From the NCBI GenBank assembly GCA_964631345.1, contig CAZVWE010000003.1, positions 137,097-201,096 on the forward strand: a stretch of DNA of 64,000 nt. Direction: 5' to 3'. The stretch is from MGBC163016 sp964631345. GTDB lineage: Bacteria > Actinomycetota > Coriobacteriia > Coriobacteriales > Eggerthellaceae. Under the pieces are notes generated by a model. The model was not told the origin of the DNA. It saw only the letters and a program-made list of their open reading frames with translations, and did no database searches. A program made the translations under genes and the position numbers. Below are positions 45,789 through 54,783 of the stretch, piece after piece (within the stretch, counting starts at the first letter, position 1; the number at the start of each line of letters is the position of its first letter).

Positions 45789-45821
45789 TTGTGGAAATGG
45801 TACACACGTGTATGTTATAGT
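45789..45821 (+). promoter_or_regulatory. Candidate rpmB promoter
   Basis: TTGTGG and TATGTT are separated by 16 bases, with TATAGT overlapping. Inside the spacer TACAC-AC-GTGTA forms a small inverted repeat that could bind a regulator. The rest of the 280-base region between the Asp23 gene and rpmB shows nothing else clear. Confidence 0.35.
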
Positions 45822-45876
45822 TATGCGCTGTTGTCAAAGACGGCTGAAATTGGTTAACCATAAGTAGGAGATTAAG

Positions 45877-46068
45877 ATGTCACAAGTATGCGAAATATGT
45901 GGGCGCCACCCAGTAGCGGGTCGCAGCATCAGCCACTCACACCGCGTATCAAACAGAGTATTCAAGCCCAACGTACAAAAGATCACAATTCGTGACTCCA
46001 AAGGTCGCGTACGTAAAGCCCGCGTCTGCACTCATTGCATGAAAGCTGGCAAGGTCGAGCGCGCTTAA
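45877..46068 (+). CDS. rpmB: 50S ribosomal protein L28
   Basis: 63-aa ribosomal protein. It begins MSQVCEICGRHPVAG and contains SHRVSNRVFKPNVQ. The Cys pairs CEIC and CTHC make it the zinc-binding form. AGGAG lies 5 bases before the ATG. It is a single-gene unit on the plus strand, ended by a hairpin shared with the convergent zinc-ribbon gene. Confidence 0.97.
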   Translation: MSQVCEICGRHPVAGRSISHSHRVSNRVFKPNVQKITIRDSKGRVRKARVCTHCMKAGKVERA

Positions 46069-46078
46069 ATTGAATCCC

Positions 46079-46108
46079 AAACGGTTACTCAACTATGAGT
46101 AACCGTTT
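46079..46108. terminator. Bidirectional hairpin after rpmB
   Basis: AAACGGTTACTCA and TGAGTAACCGTTT form a perfect 13-bp stem with an ACTA loop. It follows the rpmB stop by 10 bases and overlaps the last codons and stop of the convergent minus-strand gene. There is no long U-run on either side. Confidence 0.6.
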
Positions 46109-46804
46109 GCAGTTTGGGCAGCGTGAAAGTGGAGCTTCTGACTTTATTTGTATTAAGCGTCCACTATCAATAGTCGTACGACACACTCCACATTTAGATC
46201 CTTCGAGTTTTCCTACAACAATACTCTTAATGCGCTCAAAAGATGATCTATATTCTTTCTCTAGCGCAGGATCAACTGTATCAAGATAGCTATCTCTAGT
46301 TAATTCAGCATTAGCAATTGATGTTTTAAGTGCCCCACCCTCGGACTTAAACGACTTCACAGCATTTGCTTCAGTTGTATCAATTTCTTGCAAAGCACAA
46401 GCCGCTTGCGATGCAAGTTTATTTGCTTTCGCAAGTTCTGCATCAATTTGGGCAAGTTCTTCAGACAAAGTGTTTCTGCGTTTGAATATTCCATCGAGCT
46501 CACGTGTTCTAGCTTCAGCGTTTCTGAAATCATTTCCAGCTGCCTCTATAGCAGCCTGAACTCCATTTTCTTTTTTCTGAAGCGATGCATCTTCGTCTAA
46601 TATACGTGTGCGTTTTTTTTCAATGTCTCGCTTGAGATCCTCAATTTGAGAAATCTTTTCCAGCATTGACTCTCTTCTTTTTCTCGAAGTTAGAATAACC
46701 TCGCGTTGAGGAAGTTCATCTAGCTGTTTTTGCATTTTCAGAATTTCAAGATCAGCCTTTTGAGCCTTAAGCAGAGCATCTATATCGTGTGGGCTAGCCT
46801 GCAT
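46085..46804 (-). CDS. Coiled-coil zinc-ribbon protein (COG1579 type)
   Basis: 239-aa protein with a long N-terminal coiled-coil hairpin (residues 10-185) and a C-terminal four-Cys zinc ribbon (CGVC and CPNC). This matches the CT398/COG1579 family, which is frequently encoded beside Nif3-like proteins, as here. AAGGAATGG precedes the ATG. The cellular role is not established; nucleic-acid binding is suspected for the family. Confidence 0.88.
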   Translation of the reverse strand: MQASPHDIDALLKAQKADLEILKMQKQLDELPQREVILTSRKRRESMLEKISQIEDLKRDIEKKRTRILDEDASLQKKENGVQAAIEAAGNDFRNAEARTRELDGIFKRRNTLSEELAQIDAELAKANKLASQAACALQEIDTTEANAVKSFKSEGGALKTSIANAELTRDSYLDTVDPALEKEYRSSFERIKSIVVGKLEGSKCGVCRTTIDSGRLIQIKSEAPLSRCPNCKRLLIVE

Positions 46805-46877
46805 TAACCATTCCTTCCAAATAAGTAATTACTACACTATAAGACAAAAGACTTGTAAGGCGACGTATATTATTGGT

Positions 46878-47813
46878 TTAGATCCTTATACTTTCTGGAT
46901 ACTTCCAGTTTCCGGTCTGATCAAGAATCACAATACTATCCTTAGCAACTCCAGCATCTGCTACCTGGGCGGCCAATACAGCTGTTAGAGGAAGCTCGCT
47001 TATGTCATGCCCAAGCTCAATCACAGCAATACCGGCATCTTTTAATTCTAAAGCTGCGTGATAGCCAATTTCACCGCATATAAGGCAATCTATACCAGCT
47101 TCCACACAATCATATTTCAGAGATGATGCAGAGCCAGTAGCTGTGGCTATTTTAGATAGCTTCACCTGGAAATCACCCCATACACGCGGCGCTATTCCAA
47201 ATACAGACGTACATTTTGCAGCAAGTCTACCAAGGGTAAGTGTATCGGAATCACTCTTTGAAACGCTACATATCTGTCCATACCCTTTATGTCTTGAATC
47301 TGGAATGGTTTTTAGTAACTCACCTTTATAGACAAGGCCTAAAAGATTAGGCAACACCTTTTGTGCCTGCCTACTAACATCAAGCGCCGTATGAAAGCAC
47401 ATTAAAGAAACCCCGTCCTTAATTGCTCTCCATACTGCAGCGCCTTCATTTTGAGCAATAGAGTCAGCTGGACCAAACTCTTTAGGCGACTCAAGAAACG
47501 GCGGGTGATGTGTGACCAACACATTAGCACCAGCATTGCGTGCGCTTTTAATTGCATCTACAGTTGGATCAAGCGCTATGGCAACAGCACTAACCGTCTT
47601 CGCACGATTTCCCACTTGAAGTCCTGTTTTATCCCAAGGCTCAGCATCGGCTTCGGGAAACGCTTTCAACAGGGATTTTTCAAGCTTACCAACAGTGATC
47701 TCTCGCCTAGAACGCACAAGATCATTTTTTACAGCTTTTTCTATCGCTTCTGTTGAGGCAGCTTCCTCGTTGTTCTCCAAGTCATCAAGATTGTCAAAAT
47801 TGTCCTTCATCAT
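46878..47813 (-). CDS. Nif3-like dinuclear metal-centre protein
   Basis: 311-aa protein of the Nif3/YqfO family, hexameric in known structures, with a two-metal site and sometimes GTP cyclohydrolase-like assignments. Family motifs are WDKTGLQVGN near residue 60, VTHHPPF near 99, and the C-terminal CGEIGYHAALELKDAG and IELGHDISE. An acidic N-terminal extension of about 38 residues precedes the usual start. GGAGG stands 7 bases before the first ATG. It is paired with the zinc-ribbon coiled-coil gene. Confidence 0.9.
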   Translation of the reverse strand: MMKDNFDNLDDLENNEEAASTEAIEKAVKNDLVRSRREITVGKLEKSLLKAFPEADAEPWDKTGLQVGNRAKTVSAVAIALDPTVDAIKSARNAGANVLVTHHPPFLESPKEFGPADSIAQNEGAAVWRAIKDGVSLMCFHTALDVSRQAQKVLPNLLGLVYKGELLKTIPDSRHKGYGQICSVSKSDSDTLTLGRLAAKCTSVFGIAPRVWGDFQVKLSKIATATGSASSLKYDCVEAGIDCLICGEIGYHAALELKDAGIAVIELGHDISELPLTAVLAAQVADAGVAKDSIVILDQTGNWKYPESIRI

Positions 47814-47920
47814 CGTTATACCTCCTGCATGCCTAGGTTATATAAACAACGCCAGATCAAATCTGAACCAAATGAACCTAAACCATTTATAAGTTCTTTA
47901 ACCTTTGTCTATGTTTTACA

Positions 47921-48742
47921 TCAGTCATCAAGTGAAATTTGTCTTAGATCGCCACCTATTGTCGGAATGTTGATCTCAGAATAACCTGCAGTGCGCAATA
48001 ACTCATATGCCTTATCGATATCACGAGCCACATTTTCTGGAGTATGAGCATCGGTTCCGACGGTGCATTTTACAGAAGCCCGTCTAAATTCCTTAAGTAG
48101 TGGCAATGTTGGATATATCTCCTTACATGCATAATAAGCACCCGATGTATTAACCTCTATCATTTTTCCACCAGCTTTTGCAGCTTCTGCCATTTGGACA
48201 TAAGCATCATCCAAAGAAAAACTTGGGTAATATGCAAACTTTTTAACTAAATCAGGATGCGCCATTATCCCAAATGGTTGACTTGTATCGGCGGCAGCTT
48301 CACACCAAAGCTCAATATATCTTTTCCATATACGATCAGTCTCACCAGGTATTTCCCAAACATCTCTTTTATCTGGATCATCAATTGCCCACCGATCCAC
48401 AAAATGAAGAGATCCATAAGCAAGATCAAACTTATCTTTTAAATCTTTTTCAAAAACCCTATCTTCCGTATCAGATAGATAGTCAAATTCAACACCTAAA
48501 AGTATTTCAATGTCTGGATTTTCTTCTCTTGCTTTTTGTACATCTGCAATATATAAATCCCAGGATTTAGCAGGAACCGACAAACGACCATCTGGATCAA
48601 ACGCTTTAGACAACGGAAAATGTTCAGTGAAAGCTAAAGTCGTAAGTCCTGCTTTTTTTGCTTCATTTACATATTCAGAAATTTGCCCTTCACCATGTCC
48701 GCAATAAAATGAATGGCAATGTGTATTAACTAGTTCTGTCAT
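47921..48742 (-). CDS. hisK: Histidinol-phosphatase, PHP family
   Basis: 273-aa metal-dependent phosphatase of the PHP superfamily, the type that removes phosphate from histidinol phosphate. Metal motifs are NTHCHSFYCGHGEGQ at the N terminus, FTEHFPL, VEFDYLSD, and the C-terminal GTDAHTPENV. Its ATG follows the stop of the cysteine desulfurase directly (TAG then ATG). No other his genes are nearby, so it could act on another phosphate ester. Confidence 0.85.
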   Translation of the reverse strand: MTELVNTHCHSFYCGHGEGQISEYVNEAKKAGLTTLAFTEHFPLSKAFDPDGRLSVPAKSWDLYIADVQKAREENPDIEILLGVEFDYLSDTEDRVFEKDLKDKFDLAYGSLHFVDRWAIDDPDKRDVWEIPGETDRIWKRYIELWCEAAADTSQPFGIMAHPDLVKKFAYYPSFSLDDAYVQMAEAAKAGGKMIEVNTSGAYYACKEIYPTLPLLKEFRRASVKCTVGTDAHTPENVARDIDKAYELLRTAGYSEINIPTIGGDLRQISLDD

Positions 48743-50056
48743 CTAATTTCCCCAATCAAGTACATGCGGTACAGCTAAAAGAAACTTATCTATATCGTCT
48801 TTTGTTGTGTATCTACCAAAAGACACTCGCAGTTCACATTGCGCTTTATCTGGTGTAATTCCCATTGATGTAAGTACATGGCTTGGGTCAAGCGAATGAG
48901 AAGCACACGCACTTGCACCTGATACAGCAAACCCAAGCTTGTCAAAACGAAGAACCAATGTCTGACTTTCAATTCCTGAAAACATGACATTTACAATATT
49001 TGGAAGATAATCAAATGACCCTTCTTCAACCTCACATGTAGCTTCAATAGATTCAAATGCAGAAAGTCCTGAATAAAGTTCATCGCGGAGTTTAATTAAA
49101 CGCGCATGTTCTGTTTCTTGCATACAGCATGTGGCTTTACACGCAGCGGCAAAGCCAACTGCACCACAAACATTCTGCGTTCCGCTTCTACGTCCAGACT
49201 CCTGTCCACCACCAAGAATCATAGATCGAAAATTCGTATTTGCCTTTAGATATAACGCGCCTACCCCAGCAGGCCCTCCTACCTTATGAGATGAAAAAGA
49301 TGCCGCATCAACCCCGAGTTCTTGTACACAAACATGAATCTTTCCTAAAGCTTGAGTTGCATCTGTGTGAAACATTGCACCATGTTTATGCGCAAGTTCT
49401 GCAAGTTGTTTTATAGGCTGGATGGCTCCAGTCTCTGAATTCGCCAATTGAACTGACACGACGCATACATCATCATCAATCTCATTTTCAAGAGAAGATA
49501 CGTCTATAAATCCATCCCTATCGGGCATCAGATAGGTAACTTCAAATCCATCTTGGGAAAGCCTTTTTGAAGCCTTGAGCACCGCATCATGCTCAATGGC
49601 TGACGTGATGATACGTGGGCGCTTTGCTGTCTTTTGGATGATAGCCTGCGCAGGATTTGGCTTGTTTTGTGCATATGCAAGCCCAAACAAGGCTGCATTA
49701 TCAGCCTCTGTGGCACCAGATGTAAAGATAATCTCATCCGGTCGTCTAGCACCAATTGATGCCATTACATCTTTTCTCGCCTTCTCTAACTCACGAAATG
49801 CATCCCTTCCAGGGCGAGACAACGAATTTGGATTCATACCTGATAGCACAGAAGGATTTCCTGTTTGTAGATGAGGGCGCATCGCTAAAAGCGCTTCTTC
49901 ACAAAACGGTGCGCTAGCTGCATAATCGAGATAAACATACTCACTAGCCGCTGCATCCTGTTTAGCATCTTGCTGAGTGTCTTGTTGTGAGGCTTGCTGG
50001 ATGTCCTGTTGGGCGCCTTGTTGGGCGCCTTGTTGGGTATCTTGTCCACTGTTCAT
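48743..50056 (-). CDS. Cysteine desulfurase (NifS/IscS-like) with Gln-rich N-terminal extension
   Basis: PLP enzyme that takes sulfur from cysteine for Fe-S clusters or thio-modified tRNA. The 437-aa protein keeps YLDYAAS, the PLP-binding Lys in SSHKVGGPAG, and the catalytic Cys in SACASHSLDPSHVL. Residues 1-39 are an extension built from four-residue Q-Q-x-x repeats. The ATG shares a base with the rpe stop (TAATG) and has GAGGGGG upstream, so the extension is likely translated. hisK follows at once. Confidence 0.92.
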   Translation of the reverse strand: MNSGQDTQQGAQQGAQQDIQQASQQDTQQDAKQDAAASEYVYLDYAASAPFCEEALLAMRPHLQTGNPSVLSGMNPNSLSRPGRDAFRELEKARKDVMASIGARRPDEIIFTSGATEADNAALFGLAYAQNKPNPAQAIIQKTAKRPRIITSAIEHDAVLKASKRLSQDGFEVTYLMPDRDGFIDVSSLENEIDDDVCVVSVQLANSETGAIQPIKQLAELAHKHGAMFHTDATQALGKIHVCVQELGVDAASFSSHKVGGPAGVGALYLKANTNFRSMILGGGQESGRRSGTQNVCGAVGFAAACKATCCMQETEHARLIKLRDELYSGLSAFESIEATCEVEEGSFDYLPNIVNVMFSGIESQTLVLRFDKLGFAVSGASACASHSLDPSHVLTSMGITPDKAQCELRVSFGRYTTKDDIDKFLLAVPHVLDWGN

Positions 50057-50721
50057 TAGTATCCCCCTCGCATCTGATTTACCACATATGCTGGGTCATC
50101 TGCCTTAAAAAATGCATTGCCACACACAAGAACATCTGCACCCGCCTTTGTTACAAAGGGTGCCGTTTTTGGACCTATCCCACCATCGATTTCGATCAAT
50201 GGAGAGCAATTACTTTCTTTAGCCATGTAAACTACACGCTCGATTTTTTCATCAGTCCCTTCAATATAGCTTTGACCAGAAAAACCAGGCTCGACACTCA
50301 TGACTAATACCATGTCTAAACTACTGATCACATCTTGAAGAACAGATGGATGAGTATTCGGCTTCAATGCAACACCTATCTTTACGTGTGCATCTTTCGC
50401 CATCTCTATTGCCTTCTCCAATTCTTTTGCACCTAGAACTTCTGCATGAATTGTCACCATATCAACCCCAGTATCTAAATACCATGGCAGCTGATACAGC
50501 GGATTATCTATCATTAGATGAACATCAAGCGGCATATCTGTTTTAGCTTTAAGACATTTAATAACTGGTATGCCCATACTTAAATTAGGCACAAAATGTC
50601 CATCCATCACATCAACATGTACCCAATCAGCACCAGCTGATTTCATGCGAATCAAAGCTTCACCGAGATCTGTAAAATCTGCTGATAAGATAGATGGTGC
50701 AATTAATGGTTTTTCGAACAT
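50056..50721 (-). CDS. rpe: Ribulose-phosphate 3-epimerase
   Basis: Interconverts ribulose-5-phosphate and xylulose-5-phosphate in the pentose phosphate pathway. The 221-aa TIM-barrel protein has SILSADF, HVDVMDGHFVPNLS, DVHLMI, VEPGFSGQSY and EIDGGIGPKTAP. It heads the rpe-desulfurase-hisK group and is divergent from the alkyltransferase-like gene, with 91 bases between. Confidence 0.97.
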   Translation of the reverse strand: MFEKPLIAPSILSADFTDLGEALIRMKSAGADWVHVDVMDGHFVPNLSMGIPVIKCLKAKTDMPLDVHLMIDNPLYQLPWYLDTGVDMVTIHAEVLGAKELEKAIEMAKDAHVKIGVALKPNTHPSVLQDVISSLDMVLVMSVEPGFSGQSYIEGTDEKIERVVYMAKESNCSPLIEIDGGIGPKTAPFVTKAGADVLVCGNAFFKADDPAYVVNQMRGGY

Positions 50722-50812
50722 GTCTCTCCTGTCGAAATGACTAACTCAAAAGGATTCTAGCGCAGGAACACTTATATAATATCTGTATTCATATATTAGG
50801 AGGATTGGTCTT

Positions 50813-51307
50813 TTGCCTGGAGCTATTTATTTATTTGAATACCGATCCCCTCTAGGAAACATATCGATTGCATCTAATGGAAGCTATATCACAAATGTAG
50901 TAATAGGTCATATAGATGAGGCAATTATTCGCGACCCATCTTTAACGTCTGCACGCCTTAAGCCCGATCAACTCACAAACACCTGTGCAACTAAGCTTCT
51001 TGAATACTTTGCAGGAAAGCGAACATTTTTCGATATCCCTATTCAGCCAAAGGGCACCGATTTTCAGAAATCTGTTTGGGCAGAAACTGAAACCATACCC
51101 TATGGACAGACCATGACTGCAAGTGATCTCGCTTACGCTATGGGGCGTCCAAATAGTAACCGGAAAATCGGAACAGCCATTATGGCAAACCCAATAGCAA
51201 TCCTAATTCCAACACATAGGATTGTGAGTTCAAACAAAACTTACGATAGAAATAAAGAAAAGCAACTCCAAGCAGTATTTAGAGAATTAGAAGCCAAGTA
51301 TGCATAA
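50813..51307 (+). CDS. O6-alkylguanine-DNA alkyltransferase homologue lacking the catalytic Cys
   Basis: 164-aa protein with both the N-terminal ribonuclease-like domain and the C-terminal DNA-binding domain of Ogt/AdaB. IPYGQTMTASDLAYAMGRPNSN matches the DNA-recognition region in spacing. The active-site motif PCHRV reads PTHRI, with Thr134 (codon ACA) in place of the methyl-accepting Cys. The only Cys is residue 58, elsewhere. The loop after the motif (SSNKTYDRNKEKQ) lacks the usual Gly-rich segment. TTG start at 50813 with AGGAGG upstream. It may be an alkyltransferase-like damage-binding protein. Confidence 0.85.
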   Translation: MPGAIYLFEYRSPLGNISIASNGSYITNVVIGHIDEAIIRDPSLTSARLKPDQLTNTCATKLLEYFAGKRTFFDIPIQPKGTDFQKSVWAETETIPYGQTMTASDLAYAMGRPNSNRKIGTAIMANPIAILIPTHRIVSSNKTYDRNKEKQLQAVFRELEAKYA

Positions 51308-51308
51308 A

Positions 51309-53072
51309 CTAAACAACTGCTTCCAATGAAAGCAAACTCTTAAACTCTTCATCTGATTTAGCGAGTATATTCGGAATTCCATCCTTTGAAATTTTGCCAT
51401 CTTTTAGAAAAATAACTCTGTCCATCTTTTGAATTCCCTGCAGATGATGGGTAATTAGAATAATTGTGTGCTGACTGAATACATCTAGAATGGTTTCAAA
51501 AATACCCGATTCAGTTTCTGGATCAAGAAAGACAAACGGCTCATCAAGAAGGATTATCCTTCTGTCCTGCAAAAGCGCACGAGCTAAAGCTAGTCTTCTA
51601 CGTTCCCCACCTGAAACATTTGCCCCATCCTCAAGAAGTTCCCCATCAAGTCCTCCAGGCAACGACTCATATAAATCTTTAAGCCCCGCCTTTATAAGTG
51701 CATCTAAAATTTCCTCATCACTTGCATCCCCTTTTGCTACAAGGAGATTTTCACGAAGTGTTTGATTAAAAATATGTGCATTTTGCTCTATGTAGCAAAC
51801 CTTATCCGATACCGAAACTGATCCACATTCAAGTCCAACACGTCCACATATTACATTTGCCAAAGTGGTTTTACCGCTTCCACTTTTCCCAAGAATCGCC
51901 ACTTTTTGACCCTCTGGAATTTGAAGCGAGACCCCAGAAAGCGCACACCTCTCGCCCTCTCCAAATAAAACGATTACTTCGCGCACATCGACAGCTTGCC
52001 CCTCATGCGTTTTTCCGATCTCAGGCACTAAAGACTGATCTTGTGCAATTCGCTCTAAATCTTCCATGTTTTTAAACGCAGGCACCTGTTCAGCTCGTTT
52101 AAGCGCCGCTCTGTTTGCGCGTATAAATGCATCAAATACAGGAAATAGACATATAGAAAAAGCTGCTATCCAATTAAGCGAATATGGCATTTCACCATAT
52201 GGCGCAACATTGCCGATGCTTTTTGCTATATCCGTTGTGAAATTAGATCCAACAAGATCCAAATAAGTCGGAGTAAACGCATATACAGCCCAAACAGATA
52301 CGAAAGCTATACCCAACGCGCAGAGAATGCCTTCTATAAAATCAAGTTCTCGAGATTTACGCTTCAACTTAGCTCGCATAACATGCACGCGCGATGTTGA
52401 TTCACGGATATTTGCAATATATAAATCTTCTCTACCTGATAGCATCCAATCACGAATACCTGAGACTGTGTCCGTCAGCGTTGCATACAATTCATCTTTT
52501 GATGCAATAAGCTCATCGTATGTTTTTGCATACACACGTTTATATAAAACCGTAAGACCAAACGTCAAAATCCCAAGAATTAAAACCATACAAATACACA
52601 ATTCCGCAGATAAAAAGCTACAGCATAAAGCTATAACTACAAAAAGGATATAGCCTGTCAATTGAGGAAGTAAGCTTCTGAGCAAGAAATCTTGCATTTG
52701 TTTAATGTCTTCTGTTATTGCAGATACGGCCTCACCTGATGTGAATCCATACCCAGGACGCCTTGTAACCCTATCTAGACTTTCAAATAATTTAACCCTA
52801 AGAGAAGACGTTGCTCGCAGCACCCTATCATGCGCGCCAAGTTTTTCGAAATAATCAATAAAGGGTTTGCCTATACCAAAAATTCGAACAAAAATTGACG
52901 GAATATGCAAAGCAAGAATAGTGGCTGGAACCATGGCTGCCAAAGAGATCATATACCCAGATGTAAACATTAAGCCAAGCGCAAAAATATATGCCAAAAC
53001 AGAAAGGAGAGCGCAACCTATAAGGCTTATTAGATCTCGTTTATCTATACCCATAAGCGAAAGCCTTTTCAT
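51309..53072 (-). CDS. cydC: Thiol ABC exporter subunit CydC-like
   Basis: 587-aa half-transporter with six membrane segments and an ATPase domain. RIFGIGKPFIDYFEKLGAHD and SSLRVKLFESLDR match the CydC membrane region. The ATPase has Walker A GKSGSGKT, signature NVSGGERRR and Walker B IILLDEP. The ATG at 53072 lies 1 base after the cydD stop; the open frame extends 19 codons further. CydDC exports cysteine/glutathione and supports cytochrome bd assembly; cydAB is not in the window. Confidence 0.85.
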   Translation of the reverse strand: MKRLSLMGIDKRDLISLIGCALLSVLAYIFALGLMFTSGYMISLAAMVPATILALHIPSIFVRIFGIGKPFIDYFEKLGAHDRVLRATSSLRVKLFESLDRVTRRPGYGFTSGEAVSAITEDIKQMQDFLLRSLLPQLTGYILFVVIALCCSFLSAELCICMVLILGILTFGLTVLYKRVYAKTYDELIASKDELYATLTDTVSGIRDWMLSGREDLYIANIRESTSRVHVMRAKLKRKSRELDFIEGILCALGIAFVSVWAVYAFTPTYLDLVGSNFTTDIAKSIGNVAPYGEMPYSLNWIAAFSICLFPVFDAFIRANRAALKRAEQVPAFKNMEDLERIAQDQSLVPEIGKTHEGQAVDVREVIVLFGEGERCALSGVSLQIPEGQKVAILGKSGSGKTTLANVICGRVGLECGSVSVSDKVCYIEQNAHIFNQTLRENLLVAKGDASDEEILDALIKAGLKDLYESLPGGLDGELLEDGANVSGGERRRLALARALLQDRRIILLDEPFVFLDPETESGIFETILDVFSQHTIILITHHLQGIQKMDRVIFLKDGKISKDGIPNILAKSDEEFKSLLSLEAVV

Positions 53073-53073
53073 G

Positions 53074-54783
53074 CTACGCACCCGCCAAACTATCAGGTGG
53101 CACCATACGTATGCACCCATCATCAACAACAGTTACACTTTTCGCTTGCCCCACCCAATGAAGCCTATGAGTTGCCATAAAAGCCATTTTTCCTTGCATG
53201 GCGTTTAGTATTGTTTTTTTCAGCTCGAATTCCGTTTCTATATCAAGATGTGAGCTAGGCTCATCGAGTATCCAAATATCTCGTTTTGTATCCACAAGCG
53301 CACGTGCAAGTGCAATTCTTTGTGCTTGACCTCCTGAAAGCACGCGCCCACCTTCGCCAATTTTCGTATCAAGACCCAAAGGAAGTGAACCTACAAATTC
53401 TGTCAGTCCAACAGCATCTATTGCAGATTTGATTTGTTCATCAGTTGCAAAAGGAAAATAGAAAGCAACATTTTCTCTGACCGTAGCCGCAAACACACGT
53501 GGCTTTTGCGGAATATAAGCAACACGATGTTGCCATGATTTTCTATGTAGGGTCAAAGCATTGGTATCTGCTATCTTAAAACTGCCTGAGCTCGGATCGG
53601 TAAACCCTGCCAGAAGATCAAGCAGACAGCTTTTACCCGCTCCTGTATGACCTATTATTAAATGAAGTCCAGCCCCCGCATAAACTGCGGTTGCACACTT
53701 TATGCCTATACGACCATCAGGGTATCTATATCCAATGTCAAGAAGCTCGATAGACGGAATCTTGCCGTTTGATAAAACCTCATTGAGTTCTCCCTCGTTT
53801 TCAATTGAAGAGTCCTCTATTTGGCGTTCAACTAAAGCATTCGCCATATCGATTTCCTGGCTTATCGCCTCAAGACTTGATTTACCTTCAAGGCTTGCAT
53901 GGTAGTCAGATGCATAAGCTCGAATTGGTATAAAAAACTCAGGAACTAATAAAAGAGCAATCATTGCTGCACCAAAAGCAATTTGTCCATCTATAAGTCT
54001 CGTGCCAAGCATAATTGCAACGCCAGCAAGTGCGCACGTTGAGAATAAATCCAAAACAGAACCGCTTAACATTGCGATTCTTAGCGTTTTCATAACAAGT
54101 TCGCGGTAGCGTTCAGACACTTTCCGAATTTTGGAAGCATAGCCATCTGTTCGATCAAAAATCTGCAAAGTTTTTAGACCTTTTATTGAATCAACGAAAT
54201 GATTAGACATACGTTGAAATCCCTTGTGTCTTTTTGCAGATTCATCTGATGCGGAATGCCCGATCAGTTTCATGAAAATAATGATGAACGGATAACAGAT
54301 ACAAACTATCAGCGCACTAATTGGATCCACAAATAAAAGAAAAAGCGCAATGCATACTGGACACACAATCATAGAAACCACTTTTTGGATCATGGTCTCA
54401 GTAAATTCCTCAACATCTTCTATACCACGAATTGCATCAGCAACTAAAGCTGCGCTTCCTGTATTGCCTACACAAGTAGGACCTGCTGAATATAGAGCCT
54501 CTAAGTATGATTTTCGAAGCGAAGCTCCTGCTCGTGAGGCAAAACGTGATGAAGTCCTTGCGTTTATAACCTGACATAGCTTTCTAAAAACATACGCGCC
54601 TACAAACAAGAAAAGCCAGATTAACTCATGTGAGAAGACGCCTTCTTGCCAAACTCCTGTTAAAAAAACAGCAAGACATACAGACTGAAAAATCAAAAGA
54701 ACTGATTCAACCAACGAAAAAACAACACACAGGATAACCTGCGTACCGGCACCCGGAAGACTCAAAACAGTGCGATCAAACAT
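53074..54783 (-). CDS. cydD: Thiol ABC exporter subunit CydD-like
   Basis: 569-aa half-transporter. The membrane domain spans about residues 10-290. The ATPase domain has Walker A GHTGAGKS, the signature LSGGQAQR, Walker B IWILDEPSSHLD and a switch His in ATHRLHW. Paired with the downstream cydC, it forms the heterodimeric CydDC type. Its start overlaps the DUF2344 stop by 8 bases. Substrate is inferred from the family only. Confidence 0.85.
   Translation of the reverse strand: MFDRTVLSLPGAGTQVILCVVFSLVESVLLIFQSVCLAVFLTGVWQEGVFSHELIWLFLFVGAYVFRKLCQVINARTSSRFASRAGASLRKSYLEALYSAGPTCVGNTGSAALVADAIRGIEDVEEFTETMIQKVVSMIVCPVCIALFLLFVDPISALIVCICYPFIIIFMKLIGHSASDESAKRHKGFQRMSNHFVDSIKGLKTLQIFDRTDGYASKIRKVSERYRELVMKTLRIAMLSGSVLDLFSTCALAGVAIMLGTRLIDGQIAFGAAMIALLLVPEFFIPIRAYASDYHASLEGKSSLEAISQEIDMANALVERQIEDSSIENEGELNEVLSNGKIPSIELLDIGYRYPDGRIGIKCATAVYAGAGLHLIIGHTGAGKSCLLDLLAGFTDPSSGSFKIADTNALTLHRKSWQHRVAYIPQKPRVFAATVRENVAFYFPFATDEQIKSAIDAVGLTEFVGSLPLGLDTKIGEGGRVLSGGQAQRIALARALVDTKRDIWILDEPSSHLDIETEFELKKTILNAMQGKMAFMATHRLHWVGQAKSVTVVDDGCIRMVPPDSLAGA

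Noticed and set aside
45834..46031. Minus-strand open frame opposite rpmB
   Set aside because: rpmB is unmistakable and the antisense frame has no ribosome-binding site.
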